From an uncultured Flavobacteriales bacterium (lineage in GTDB: Bacteria > Bacteroidota > Bacteroidia > Flavobacteriales_G > Salibacteraceae): a stretch of DNA of 64,000 nt. Numbering within the stretch: position 1 is the stretch's first letter; each line of letters starts with the position of its first letter. Shown here in pieces: positions 9,368 through 19,400 of this stretch. Below the pieces are notes generated by a model. It did not search any database and was not told the DNA's origin. It saw only the letters and a program-made list of their open reading frames with translations. A program made the translations under genes and the position numbers. The DNA lies in the NCBI GenBank assembly GCA_913020435.1, contig CAJVZZ010000001.1, positions 1 through 64,000 on the forward strand. Reading direction: 5' to 3'.

Positions 9368-10495
9368 TTGAAGCTTTACATTATATCGGGAGAGGCATCG
9401 GGTGATTTGCATGGCTCTAATTTGGTAAAAGCCCTAAAGAATCAGAATTCTGATTTAGAAATTCGAGCATGGGGTGGAGATCTGATGGAATCTGCCGGAG
9501 CCACAATTGTAAAGCACATTCGAGATCTAGCTTTTATGGGGTTTTTAGAAGTAATTCTAAATTTAAGAACCATAATTGGGAATATCAGTTTTTGTAAAAA
9601 AGATATTGAAGAATTCGAGCCTGACGCAATTATATTAATTGATTACCCTGGATTCAATCTTCGCATAGCTAAGTGGGCAAAAGAAAGAGGTATAAAAGTC
9701 CTCTACTATATATCTCCTCAAATTTGGGCTTGGAATCAAAAACGAGGATTTAAGATTAAAAAAATCGTGGACGAAATGTTCGTGATTTTACCTTTTGAAA
9801 AGGAATTTTATAAAAAGTTTGATTTAGATGTTCATTTCGTAGGTCATCCGTTATTAGATGCAGTCAAAGAGTACAAAAATCAAAAACCAGACTTTGCTGC
9901 TTTTTGTAAAAAGAACGATTTACCCGAAAAACCAATTGTTGCTTTACTTCCAGGAAGTAGAAAACAAGAAGTAACTAAAATGTTACCAGTTTTCTTAAAT
10001 GTGGTAGATCGTTTTCCGGATTATCAGTTTGTATTAGCTGCTGCTCCTGCATTAGAGTTAGATTATTATCAACCGTTTTTAACGAAACAGAATGTTTCAA
10101 TAATTGAAGGTAAAACGTACGAATTACTCTTGCAGGCAAAAGCTGCATTGGTAAGCAGTGGAACCGCTACTTTAGAAACTGCTCTTTTTAAAGTACCCGA
10201 AGTTGTTTGTTATAAAGGTGGAGCATTGAGTGTGGGAATTGCAAGAATGCTCATTAAAGTAAAATTCATCTCACTGGTTAATCTTATTATGGATAAGGAG
10301 ATTGTTACTGAGTTGATTCAATCTGATTTGAACGAAAAACGCTTAGTTCAAGAATTAGAGCGGATTTTAAACTGTGAAAATGATAGAAATGAACTCTTGG
10401 CTAATTATGAAATCCTCATAACTAAATTGGGAGGTGAAGGTGCATCTGAGCTTACTGCCAATCTCATGTTGAAAACTCTGGAGCCAACAGCCTAA
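9368..10495 (+). CDS. lpxB: lipid-A-disaccharide synthase
   Basis: A 375-residue GT19 glycosyltransferase that joins UDP-2,3-diacylglucosamine and lipid X to make the lipid A disaccharide. The N-terminal SGEASGDLHG motif (6-15), the GFLEVI segment, IDYPGFNLR, YYISPQIWAW, HVGHPLLD-like FVGHPLLDA, and LLPGSRKQEV are all LpxB signatures, and VSSGTATLETAL marks the donor side. It starts with TTG two bases after the preceding stop. Its presence shows a Gram-negative envelope with lipid A. Confidence 0.95.
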   Translation: MKLYIISGEASGDLHGSNLVKALKNQNSDLEIRAWGGDLMESAGATIVKHIRDLAFMGFLEVILNLRTIIGNISFCKKDIEEFEPDAIILIDYPGFNLRIAKWAKERGIKVLYYISPQIWAWNQKRGFKIKKIVDEMFVILPFEKEFYKKFDLDVHFVGHPLLDAVKEYKNQKPDFAAFCKKNDLPEKPIVALLPGSRKQEVTKMLPVFLNVVDRFPDYQFVLAAAPALELDYYQPFLTKQNVSIIEGKTYELLLQAKAALVSSGTATLETALFKVPEVVCYKGGALSVGIARMLIKVKFISLVNLIMDKEIVTELIQSDLNEKRLVQELERILNCENDRNELLANYEILITKLGGEGASELTANLMLKTLEPTA

Positions 10496-10512
10496 GTCCA
10501 TTTTAAGCCGAT

Positions 10513-10520
10513 TACCTTTG
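10513..10520 (+). promoter_or_regulatory. -7 promoter element before the SpoIID-like gene
   Basis: TACCTTTG lies 9 nt before the ATG at 10529 in the 33-nt gap after lpxB. If used, the transcript would be leaderless or nearly so. No clear -33 TTG is visible. Confidence 0.4.
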
Positions 10521-10528
10521 CTCGCTGC

Positions 10529-11701
10529 ATGGCACGTCTGATTCTCATACTAATTATTTCAAGTTTATCCTTTTCTGCATTTGCATTAAGGGAGGTAATC
10601 AATGTTGGAATACTTTGGGGAAAAAGACCTGCAAGTTCACTGGTTTCTATTCATAACGGTTCTTACACGTTATATGGAGATAATAATCCTGTAAAGCAAT
10701 TCACCATCAATCAAACAATGGTTTTGCGTACAAATGGAGCTCTTGTACAAGTTACTTCAGGTGGTAAAGTTGTTGGTAGTTTTAAGAGTATTCGATTGAA
10801 AAGAAATACTTGGGGATCTGCTTTTAATTTAAAAGCGATGTCTCCTGCTACTGCTAAAAGAACTTATAACGACAACCTGAAGGTCTCCGTTTATTTGAAC
10901 AAGCTAAAGCTGATAAACAACGTTTATATAGAGCATTATATTGGCGGTGTAGTAGAAGCAGAATCAGGAAGTAGAGAAACCTATGAGTACTATAAGGTAC
11001 AAGCGATTATTGCTCGTACTTATGTGTTGAGTAATTTGAGTAAGTATTCCAAATTTGGTTTTAATGTTTGCGATAGAGTAAATAGTCAAGTTTACAAAGG
11101 AATGAGTACGAGAAATCCAGATATAATAAAGGCCACTAACGCAACTCGTGGACTGGTTTTGGTGGACAGTGATATCAATTTAATTCAAGCGGTATTTCAC
11201 TCAAATTCTGGTGGACAAACTGCTAACAGTGAGGATGCTTGGAGTAAAGCGTTAGGGTATTTAAGATCGGTTCCAGATACGTTTAGTCTGAATCAACCGC
11301 ATTATAATTGGAAAACATTTCTAGAAAAAGAAGAATGGCTCACCTATTTGAAGAAGAAGTACGGCTACCCAATTGAGGATAGTATTTATTTAGAATACGT
11401 ATTGGATTACTGCCCAACAGAGCGCGATCGTTGTTTGTCTCCTTTAGCTCCCAATACGCTCTTAAAAACCATTCGAATAGATTGGGGGTTTAGATCTACT
11501 TTCTTCACCATCAAGGAAGGAGAAGAAAGTAAGTATGTGTATTTCGAAGGGCGAGGTTTTGGACATGGGGTCGGCTTAAGCCAAGAAGGAGCTATGCGTA
11601 TGGCTGAATTAGGAATTCCCTACAATAAGATTTTAAAATATTATTACAAAGACACCCACCTCATTCATCTATCCGCTTTAGACTTCTTTAGAGGAGAGTA
11701 A
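10529..11701 (+). CDS. secreted SpoIID/LytB-domain protein
   Basis: A 390-residue exported protein with a Sec signal peptide (about residues 1-19, LSFSAFA). The SpoIID domain occupies about 90-380: YIGGVVEAESG, YYKVQAIIARTYVLSN, DRVNSQVYKG, FHSNSGGQTANSEDAW, and the C-terminal GRGFGHGVGLSQEGAMRMA with its two histidines. SpoIID is a lytic transglycosylase that cleaves glycan strands lacking stem peptides. In non-sporulating Bacteroidetes the role is peptidoglycan remodelling. It lies in the lpxB-comEC run. Confidence 0.9.
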   Translation: MARLILILIISSLSFSAFALREVINVGILWGKRPASSLVSIHNGSYTLYGDNNPVKQFTINQTMVLRTNGALVQVTSGGKVVGSFKSIRLKRNTWGSAFNLKAMSPATAKRTYNDNLKVSVYLNKLKLINNVYIEHYIGGVVEAESGSRETYEYYKVQAIIARTYVLSNLSKYSKFGFNVCDRVNSQVYKGMSTRNPDIIKATNATRGLVLVDSDINLIQAVFHSNSGGQTANSEDAWSKALGYLRSVPDTFSLNQPHYNWKTFLEKEEWLTYLKKKYGYPIEDSIYLEYVLDYCPTERDRCLSPLAPNTLLKTIRIDWGFRSTFFTIKEGEESKYVYFEGRGFGHGVGLSQEGAMRMAELGIPYNKILKYYYKDTHLIHLSALDFFRGE

Positions 11702-11725
11702 CCAGATATTTCCTACTTTTAGGAA

Positions 11726-13657
11726 ATGCCAATCCGACTATCGCCTTTTTCTAGGTTACTTCCCTATATCATATTTGGAATTATCCTTAATGATACAGTT
11801 CATATGGATCAATCCTTGCTTTGGTCAATGCTATCGTTTGGAATTTTTACAGCTCTATTTTTCCATTTTCTTTATTACAAGTACAGTAGGCCGAAAAGAG
11901 TCATGGGTTTTCAGTTGGGAGTATTTCTGGTTTTTTCTTGTGTTGGTGCACTGTTAATTCATGATGCAGAAAATGAACTGGGGATAAAAGACCTTCAATA
12001 CGGTACTAAATTCTATGCAAAAGCTATTGTTAAGGATGTACATTTTTCGGACAGTTCCTCTACGATAAATATCTCACTACTAAACGGATACATTGGTGAT
12101 ACGGTTTTTGATTGTGCTGTAGGTGCGATAATAAAGGACAAGAAGAATGAGTTTCTAAATATATTACCCGACGATCAAATTTTTATTAGAGGAAAAGCAC
12201 AGAAATTTTTTGAAAATACTAATCCAGGTGCTTTTAATTATCGGCAGTATATGGAGGAAAATGGTAATTACCTTCAAATTAGAGCCAATACTATAAAGAT
12301 CCTTCATCGGCCAAAATGGAGTATTTGGAGGGCAGTGTATCGTGTTAGAAATTATCTGGCAACGTTGCTCGAAAGCCATCTGGAAATACGTGAAACGGGT
12401 GTTGCACAAGCATTGGTTTTAGGTCAAAAACAATTTTTAGAAACAGAAACAAAACAAGCATTTGCAGGAGTAGGTGCAATGCATATTTTGGCAGTATCTG
12501 GATTACATGTAGGCCTTGTATTTCTATTGTTTAGCTGGCTTTTAAAACCATTAATTAGCCTGCCTCAGGGTAACGCTATTCACACTGTTTTAGTGATAGC
12601 TGTAATTGTGTGCTATGCAGCGATCACCGGATTTTCGCCTTCGGTAACCCGAGCATCCTTAATGTTTATTCTAATAAGCTTGGGCATTTTATTGCGCAGG
12701 GTAGGAGATACCTACAACACCATTTTTGCATCCGCTTTTTTGATGCTTATTTATCAACCAAAGCTGCTGTTTAACATTGGCTTTCAACTCTCTTATATTG
12801 CTGTTTTGGGTATAATTTTTATATATCCTAAGCTCTTTAAATGTCTAGAACCAAAACGCTGGATAACTAGTAAAATTTGGAGTTTATTATGTTTAGCAAT
12901 CGCAGCTCAATTGGTTACATTTCCGCTGGGATTATATTATTTTCATCAGTTTCCAACCTATTTTTTTATTACAAACCTTGTTGTAATTCCAGCTGCATTT
13001 TTAGTGCTGTTTGGTGGATTTGCTCTATTCTTTAGTAGTGCTTTTACCGAGTTAGGATTTTCAATAATCGAAAAGTGTATCGGTTGGCTGCTCCAAAAAG
13101 TAATTTGGTTGCTCAATGAATTTATTGAAATTCTCTATTCCTTTCCTTACAGTTCTATTACTCAAATTGAAATATCGTTAGCACAGCTCTTCGTACTATA
13201 CCTATTTATTCTTTGCAATATAATTTTTTTGGTATACAGAAAAGGGTTCTTTTTAAAAGCTGGATTTGCTATAGCATTAATGCTTTGTATTTCGTTTTCA
13301 TGGAGAAAATATGAAGTATTGAGTTCTTCTGGAGTTTTGGTTTATCAATACAATTCACCTGTGATTGAGGTTTTTGAAGGGGAAAAAAGCAGGTGTTATT
13401 CTGGTTTTATCTATCCTAAAAAGCAAATCTATTTTGATAGAATGATTCAAGATTTTAATCGACAAGAAGGAAGACTTACTGATACAATCGTTAAAACTAA
13501 GCTGCTGAAGTGGAAAAGCGTTGATTATATTTCACTTACCCAAGGAGAAAATGAGATTGAGATGGTAGAAAAAGTAATTTTATTTAAAACAACTGCAGTT
13601 TCACAAACACAGAATTTTAATTTGGATTCGGCTAGGATGTTGGTGCTGGCTAAATAA
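11726..13657 (+). CDS. comEC: ComEC/Rec2-type membrane protein without MBL domain
   Basis: A 643-residue polytopic membrane protein. The N-terminus has two transmembrane helices and a DUF4131-like OB region (NPGAFNYRQYME). The competence domain begins near residue 225 (GVAQALVLGQKQFL) with the hallmark GAMHILAVSGLHVGLVF and continues through several helices to about 520. The C-terminal ~125 residues carry no HxHxDH motif, so the metallo-beta-lactamase nuclease domain of longer ComEC proteins is absent, as in many Bacteroidetes. The predicted role is moving single-stranded DNA across the inner membrane. Confidence 0.88.
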   Translation: MPIRLSPFSRLLPYIIFGIILNDTVHMDQSLLWSMLSFGIFTALFFHFLYYKYSRPKRVMGFQLGVFLVFSCVGALLIHDAENELGIKDLQYGTKFYAKAIVKDVHFSDSSSTINISLLNGYIGDTVFDCAVGAIIKDKKNEFLNILPDDQIFIRGKAQKFFENTNPGAFNYRQYMEENGNYLQIRANTIKILHRPKWSIWRAVYRVRNYLATLLESHLEIRETGVAQALVLGQKQFLETETKQAFAGVGAMHILAVSGLHVGLVFLLFSWLLKPLISLPQGNAIHTVLVIAVIVCYAAITGFSPSVTRASLMFILISLGILLRRVGDTYNTIFASAFLMLIYQPKLLFNIGFQLSYIAVLGIIFIYPKLFKCLEPKRWITSKIWSLLCLAIAAQLVTFPLGLYYFHQFPTYFFITNLVVIPAAFLVLFGGFALFFSSAFTELGFSIIEKCIGWLLQKVIWLLNEFIEILYSFPYSSITQIEISLAQLFVLYLFILCNIIFLVYRKGFFLKAGFAIALMLCISFSWRKYEVLSSSGVLVYQYNSPVIEVFEGEKSRCYSGFIYPKKQIYFDRMIQDFNRQEGRLTDTIVKTKLLKWKSVDYISLTQGENEIEMVEKVILFKTTAVSQTQNFNLDSARMLVLAK

Positions 13658-13762
13658 CTTGTATAAAGGCAGATAGGTGTGTTTCATTCAATTACAAGCC
13701 CTTTAGATTAAATATATTTGTTATTGCTACAAGGGGGATATATGTAACGGTGCATATAGCGA

Positions 13763-13775
13763 TTTGTTGGCAAAC
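13763..13775 (+). repeat. inverted repeat upstream of YwqK-like gene
   Basis: TTTGTTGGCAAAC lies 9 nt before the ATG. Its reverse complement recurs with one mismatch at 14474-14486 just after the stop, so the gene is bracketed by inverted repeats. A short palindrome TATATG/CATATA precedes it near 13739-13758. Confidence 0.6.
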
Positions 13776-13784
13776 ATTAAATAA

Positions 13785-14468
13785 ATGAAACTCATTCTTT
13801 CAATAATTCTTATTTCTATCCTAACCTCGTGTCAATCTCAGGAAGTGTATCAAGAATTTCATGAAAATGGAAAATTAAAGTTTGAAGTCCCATTAGTTAA
13901 TGGCAAAAAAGAAGGACTTGGTAAGACTTACTTTGATGATGGTGAATTGAAGATTGAAGCCAATTATAAAAACGACCTGCTAAATGGAGAGTTGGTACAA
14001 TTTTATTACGGTCGGACAATAAAAAAAGTTCACTACAAGAATGACAAATTGGACGGATATGCTATCTACTACAATCCTGCCAAACTTCCAACTAAAGAAG
14101 GCACATATGTAGATGGTAAAATGCACGGTAAATGGAAAATCTATGAAGATGACGGATGTTTAAGATTTGAGTACACATATATAAATGACATCAAAGAAGG
14201 CCCTTATAAAGTTTTTTACTGTACCGGTGAATTAGAGACAACTGCATATTGGAAGGACGGCCTACCAATTGATTTAATGGTATCCTTCAGCAAGGAAGGC
14301 GACACAGTTGGTATAGGATTATGGACGATTGAAAATCAAATGAGAACATTTCTTGAAGATTCCTCTCTAGTCTCCAAAGGAAAGCCCTCATTCACACTAG
14401 AGGAAAAAGATGGTAAGTATTTCTATTGGATGAATGGTGTGCGCACTGAAGGAAGAAAAATTGAATAA
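13785..14468 (+). CDS. YwqK/MORN-repeat lipoprotein
   Basis: A 227-residue lipoprotein (lipobox LTSC at about residue 16) made of tandem MORN_2/YwqK-type repeats: YQEFHENGKLKFEVPLVNG, GKTYFDDGELKIEANYKND, VQFYYG..., YKVFYCTGELETTAYWKDG. Bacterial YwqK proteins are often annotated as antitoxins, but no toxin gene is adjacent and the lipid anchor argues for an envelope location. The bracketing inverted repeats and the following hairpin suggest it may be a moved cassette. Confidence 0.8.
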   Translation: MKLILSIILISILTSCQSQEVYQEFHENGKLKFEVPLVNGKKEGLGKTYFDDGELKIEANYKNDLLNGELVQFYYGRTIKKVHYKNDKLDGYAIYYNPAKLPTKEGTYVDGKMHGKWKIYEDDGCLRFEYTYINDIKEGPYKVFYCTGELETTAYWKDGLPIDLMVSFSKEGDTVGIGLWTIENQMRTFLEDSSLVSKGKPSFTLEEKDGKYFYWMNGVRTEGRKIE

Positions 14469-14486
14469 AAAACGTTTGCCAATAAA

Positions 14487-14525
14487 GGCTAACAAAGCAT
14501 GCCCTTCGGGACACGTTTGTTAGCC
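14487..14525 (+). repeat. long imperfect hairpin after the YwqK-like gene
   Basis: A perfect 10-bp arm pair, GGCTAACAAA at 14487-14496 and TTTGTTAGCC at 14516-14525, encloses a partly paired interior with CCC-TTC-GGG at its tip. There is no U run, so it is a weak terminator candidate. The AAC...GTT ends recall attC-like recombination hairpins, without a full match. Confidence 0.6.
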
Positions 14526-14554
14526 AGAACCATTATGCTTTAATGTACATACGA

Positions 14555-14941
14555 TTAATTACTTGAGCCAAAAAAAATGAATTGATCTCCTTTATCACTA
14601 CTGTGAATTAACATAATATTACCATCATCAGACACCTCTAATTGCTCATTGGGATCAACTGAGAAATAGGTTTTTGAGGAATAGTATCTCTTTTTATCGA
14701 TTTCAACTTCATATGTTGGAAAAGCATCACTAACTACTGAAATTTTGCTATTATCAATCTCTTGAATTAGGACTTCTGTATTGCTTGAAACAAGAGTATC
14801 GTTTCTATTTAATGAACCCATATAAGTGTCAGCTACTTTTTCTGCATGCTTTGAGCATGATAATAGCAAGTTTGTTCCTATTAAGATTCCGAAAAATATA
14901 ATTTTAAAATAAGTGATTTTCATTTTGATAATTTTCTTCAT
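14555..14941 (-). CDS. hypothetical small lipoprotein
   Basis: A 128-residue protein with a lipoprotein signal (hydrophobic 11-28, lipobox LLSC at about residue 29, then SKHAEKVADTYMG). The mature ~100 residues look all-beta: IDNSKISVVSD, TYEVEIDKKRYYSSKTYFSV, LEVSDDGNIMLI. I do not recognise the family. It is isolated, with 510 bases of non-coding sequence upstream and the hairpin at 14487-14525 downstream. Met7 is an alternative start. Confidence 0.65.
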   Translation of the reverse strand: MKKIIKMKITYFKIIFFGILIGTNLLLSCSKHAEKVADTYMGSLNRNDTLVSSNTEVLIQEIDNSKISVVSDAFPTYEVEIDKKRYYSSKTYFSVDPNEQLEVSDDGNIMLIHSSDKGDQFIFFGSSN

Positions 14942-15404
14942 GACGATTGGTGTTTTAGATTATTGCCTTTTAAAATTGAATTTACATTAATTTAATATTG
15001 AACATCTTTGGCTGACTGTTTATTTTCAGATGAAAGACGAAAAATAGAGAGCTGAGAGCATAGAAAACAAAAGCATAACAAAACCTAAAATGCGTTCTCT
15101 GTTTATACTTTGCAAAGCTAGTTTATTCTAAAACTACTATTTAAGTATACAAATTAATCTTGGGTAAATGGCTCATGTCATTTTAGATCAGAACGTAAAT
15201 AATAAAGCCAACTTCAAATTTCTTCAAGAGTAGGACGTTTATTATAAAATCTTAGGTGAAGGAAAAGTTACCGGATCAACAGTTAGGGCCAGTATTCCGA
15301 AATCAAAAAGTATTTGACTGGTTTATATTGATTCTTGAGCAAAGGAAATTGAGTTGCTTGTAAAATTAGTTTGAATTTGACTTAAATATTGGTTGAGTTA
15401 AAAT
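14942..15404. other. intergenic gap, no supported gene
   Basis: No open reading frame with coding character is seen. A short stretch near 15245-15318 in one plus frame (KILGEGKVTGSTVRASIPKSK) looks protein-like but has no start and runs into stops, so at most it is a decayed gene. The interval presumably holds the promoter of the minus-strand lipoprotein gene. Confidence 0.5.
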
Positions 15405-15432
15405 AAAAAAAGCGGCATAAGGCCGCTTTTTA
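15405..15432 (-). terminator. terminator after 3-hydroxyacyl-CoA dehydrogenase gene
   Basis: A 10-bp stem (15407-15416 with 15422-15431) has a GCGGC/GCCGC core, a 5-base loop, and an A-rich tract at 15403-15411 that gives a U run on the minus strand. Confidence 0.85.
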
Positions 15433-15451
15433 ATTTCGTAGGTAGTTGAAC

Positions 15452-16342
15452 TTATTTCTTGAAGTTATCAGCTACAATCCAATCCTTGGTTCCGTGGTTA
15501 TGAGAATAGAACCCTTCGCCGCTTTTAGCACCTAATTTCCCTGCCATAACCATATTTACGAGTAATGGACATGGAGCGTATTTGGAATTGCCAAATCCGT
15601 CATAAAGCACGTTCATGATAGACAAACAAACATCTAATCCAATAAAGTCGGCCAATTGCAATGGGCCCATAGGATGAGCCATTCCTAATTTCATAACCGT
15701 ATCAATTTCCTCTACACCGGCCACACCCTCATGTAAGGTAATGATGGCCTCGTTAATCATTGGCATAAGAATTCTATTGGCTACAAAACCAGGGTAATCA
15801 TTAACCTCTACCGGAATTTTACCAAGACTTTTAGACGCATCCATTATGGTTTTAGTTACCTCGTCAGAAGTAGCATATCCTCTAATGATTTCTACCAGTT
15901 TCATAATCGGAACTGGATTCATAAAATGCATGCCAATTACTTGCTCAGGCCTGTTGGTTACTGCGGCAATTTTAGTAATGGAAATAGATGAAGTGTTGGT
16001 GGAAAGAATACATGCTTCGTTGGCATGCTGATCCAATTCCTTGAATATTTTAAGCTTTAAATCTATGTTTTCAGTTGCTGCTTCAACTACTAAATCACGA
16101 TCTTTCACACCTTCGGCTATAGAAGTTAGCGTTGAAATATTATTCAAACAATCTTCTTTTTGGGCTGCTGTAATTCTTTCTTTAACAAGCAGACGGTCGA
16201 GGTTTTTGGTAATAGTTGCAACAGCTTTGTCGAGGCTAGATTGCTGAATATCAATTAAATTTACTTGGTAACCACTTTGGGCAAAAACGTGGGCGATTCC
16301 GTTTCCCATGGTTCCTGCACCTATAACTGCTATTTTTTTCAT
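15452..16342 (-). CDS. 3-hydroxybutyryl-CoA / 3-hydroxyacyl-CoA dehydrogenase
   Basis: A 296-residue NAD-dependent dehydrogenase. The Rossmann motif GAGTMGNGIAHVFAQSG is at the N-terminus, SSISITKIA and GMHFMNPVPIMKLVEII contain the catalytic-region histidine, and DYPGFVANRILMPMINEA begins the C-terminal dimerisation domain with a second helix set (GAKSGEGFYSH). This single-function, Hbd/PaaH-like type oxidises 3-hydroxyacyl-CoA in beta-oxidation, butanoate or phenylacetate routes. A -7-like TAATTTTG at 16366-16373 precedes the gene on the minus strand. It is monocistronic, with its own terminator. Confidence 0.92.
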   Translation of the reverse strand: MKKIAVIGAGTMGNGIAHVFAQSGYQVNLIDIQQSSLDKAVATITKNLDRLLVKERITAAQKEDCLNNISTLTSIAEGVKDRDLVVEAATENIDLKLKIFKELDQHANEACILSTNTSSISITKIAAVTNRPEQVIGMHFMNPVPIMKLVEIIRGYATSDEVTKTIMDASKSLGKIPVEVNDYPGFVANRILMPMINEAIITLHEGVAGVEEIDTVMKLGMAHPMGPLQLADFIGLDVCLSIMNVLYDGFGNSKYAPCPLLVNMVMAGKLGAKSGEGFYSHNHGTKDWIVADNFKK

Positions 16343-16431
16343 ATTGTAATGGTAAAAGTGTTTGGCAAAATTAAATATCCTGTTTTGGATACTTATAGTT
16401 CTTGTCTAAAAGTGATGAATTTCGTTAAGAA

Positions 16432-19400
16432 CTAACGATCAAAAAGATTCAGTAACTTTCTGAAAAAGTCAAAGAATAGTGTAACAATAAGAAGTACAGT
16501 CATCAGCCAGATCATTACAATATTTACCCAAAAGGTTTTTAAGTAATTCCCAAAGAATTTTTTCTGCGGAGCAAAAAAGTGACTGTTGATAGATTCACTA
16601 TCTCTATAAATTGGGTTTTCCTGAGGAATTAACCTACCTTGATACTCTATTATGTGACTTATTTCCAGTTTGTTAGAAACCAAATCTGATAAAGCTTGAT
16701 TTCTATGCTTATTCTTGGCTTCAGTAAAATTAATATTAGCGTCTTTAGTCAAATAGTTAATAGCATCATCTCTATCATCCAAGGTCCTATTGTGTAACTT
16801 GTTGTAGAAGGTTCTTTGCAATTTCAAGTAATCTTTAAGGGCTTGAAAATCTTGATCGGTTACTGTTCCAAACACTAAGTTTTCCGCACCTGCATAAGCA
16901 AGTTTTGGATAGACTTTATTTTGTGCAGTAATTTCATTGCGCACTAGTTCAAGAGATTTTTGAACCTTTTCTTGTTTCTCAGGATCGTTATAATAATTCT
17001 CTATGTATCCAATTTTAGAGTTCAATTCGGGTATCCAATACACCTTTTTAAAATTAGCCATCGACTGAATTTTGTCGTAAGGGTAGAGGTATCTTTCAAA
17101 TTTATTTTCGATAAATTGATTTACAGCTAGTGCTTCAAATGCCCAACGCGAGGCCATTGCTTCTCCAATAAACGGAACTTTAATTCTTGAAGAAATACTT
17201 GGATTTAACTTATCAAATTTCACAATTACACCGCTGAAGATAAGTTGAGGGATAATTATGAATGGGATAAGAATGTAAATGGTAACGGCACTATTGAAAC
17301 TTGCTGAAATATTAAGGCCTAACACATTAGCAAAGCAAGCGATTGTAAACAAGATTAGATAGTAGTCCCAAAACATACCCTCAATTTCTAGTATATTGTT
17401 ACCAATAAATACAAATGTAAATGTCTGAATAGCAGAGATTAAAAACATGATTAGGATTTTACTAATCAAGTATGCGCTATTGTTAAGATTAAGAAAAGAT
17501 TCTCGTTTCCGGATTTTTTGGTCACGGATAATTTCCTCAGCACTCACTGTAAGCCCTATAAAAAGAGCAACTACAACTGACATAAACATGTAAGCTGGAA
17601 TATTTTCATTTTCTAGGAAAACATATTCACTATCTTCACCGTTAAATGGATAATAGCGAACGAAATAACTCAAGATTAAAGCCAATACAGGAGCTTCCAA
17701 CATGTTGATCAGCATGTACTGACGGTTCGTTAGTTTTGACAGAATATCTCTTGTAACAAAGATTTTAAACTGCTTAACTACACCGGAAAGATTAAAATCA
17801 ATAGTTGGCGCAGACGGCGGGTCCGGCAGCATTTCTACGGTGCTGTCAATTTCCTTTAAATATAAGTTATACCACTGTTGTGGATCAACTTTCCGGTCTT
17901 CGGTTAAGTTTCCGAATTCATCAACCACTTTTTGGTCAATGATATTAAAGATGATTTCTGGATTTACATTTCCACTAGAATCTTCTTCGTCTGCATTTGC
18001 AAATTTGGCTGCTCTTTTGAAATATTTAATTCCTTCTACGGGATTACCATTATAAATCAAATAACCACCAACATCTAAAATCATCAGTTTGTCAAACATT
18101 TTGAAAATGTCTGAAGATGGTTGATGTATTACCACATAAATCAATTTGCCTTTTAAGGTTAGTTCCTTTAGCAAATCCATAATGTTCTGAGAATCTCTAG
18201 AACTTAAGCCTGAAGTAGGCTCATCAACATAAAGCAATGCAGGCTCTCGAATTAATTCAAGAGCAATGTTCAATCGTTTACGTTGACCACCACTTATGTA
18301 CTTTTCCATTGGGCTACCCACCTTAAGGTCGATAGTTTCTTTCAGTCCAAGACTCACTAATAAGTCCATCACCTTTGTGGTAATTTCTTTATCAGATTTT
18401 CCACCAAAAATTAATTTGGCATTGTAATATAAGTTTTGGAATACAGTCAGTTCTTCAATTAGGAGATCGTCTTGAGAAACGTAACCGATTACTCCTTTTA
18501 TTTTTTCTGGGTTTTTATGAATATCTATACCGTTCAAGGTAACTTGACCTTCTGTAGGTATATATTCTCCATTAAGAATATTGAGTAAAGTAGATTTACC
18601 TGCACCAGAACCACCCATAATACCAATGAGTTTTCCGTTTTCCTCGCACATTTTAAATGGCTGAACTCCTATATTTCCAGTTGTAAAGCGGTAAACTAAG
18701 TCTTGTGCTTTAAAAACAATTTTTTCACTTTCAGTTCGTACCAAAAATGAACTTACTACATCGCTATAGAAAATCGGAGAAACCTTTCCACTTCTTACAC
18801 TAGATCCAACATTGAGCGGATACGCTCTGTTGGCAAATAAAATTTGACCGTTTAGGTACAAATCGTCAACTCCCAAATAGCGTAACACATACATTTCTAC
18901 ACTTGGAAATTTGAGAAAGATTATTTTCCCTTCAATTCCGGGTCGGTGTATAAATTGTGATTTTTCAAGTTCAGGTTTTTCCTCTGAAGATATAATAAGA
19001 ATATCAAGCAGGTCAGGGATAGACTGAGGTTCAGCTTCCAAAAACTTCAAGCAATCGTCAAACTCATCAGTCGGTATTTTAAAGGTTGCAGATGTGGTTC
19101 TTAAAAACTGAAATTCGTGATCTGATATATTTTCATCAGCTAAAATGTACTCTAGCAGTCTTATTAAAATTACTACCTTCTGCTTTTGTTGGAGTACTGT
19201 ATTGATCTTGGTGCAAACTTCAATGACATTTTTATCTGCCAACGCGTCTTTACCTTCACCGTGATGAATTTCTTTTATGTTTTTATCGTAAAGATCTAAG
19301 TAGGTTGGAACAAGCTCCGAGTTTAGTTCTTGAGTAAGATAACTCTCAACAATATTTCTACTTTCTTGAGTAATGTCATCGACATCTGAGGCCATTGCAA

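Noticed and set aside
15245-15318. Protein-like stretch in the gap after the orphan lipoprotein gene
   Set aside because: It lacks a start codon and is bounded by stops within 25 codons; no family was recognised, so no pseudogene is called.
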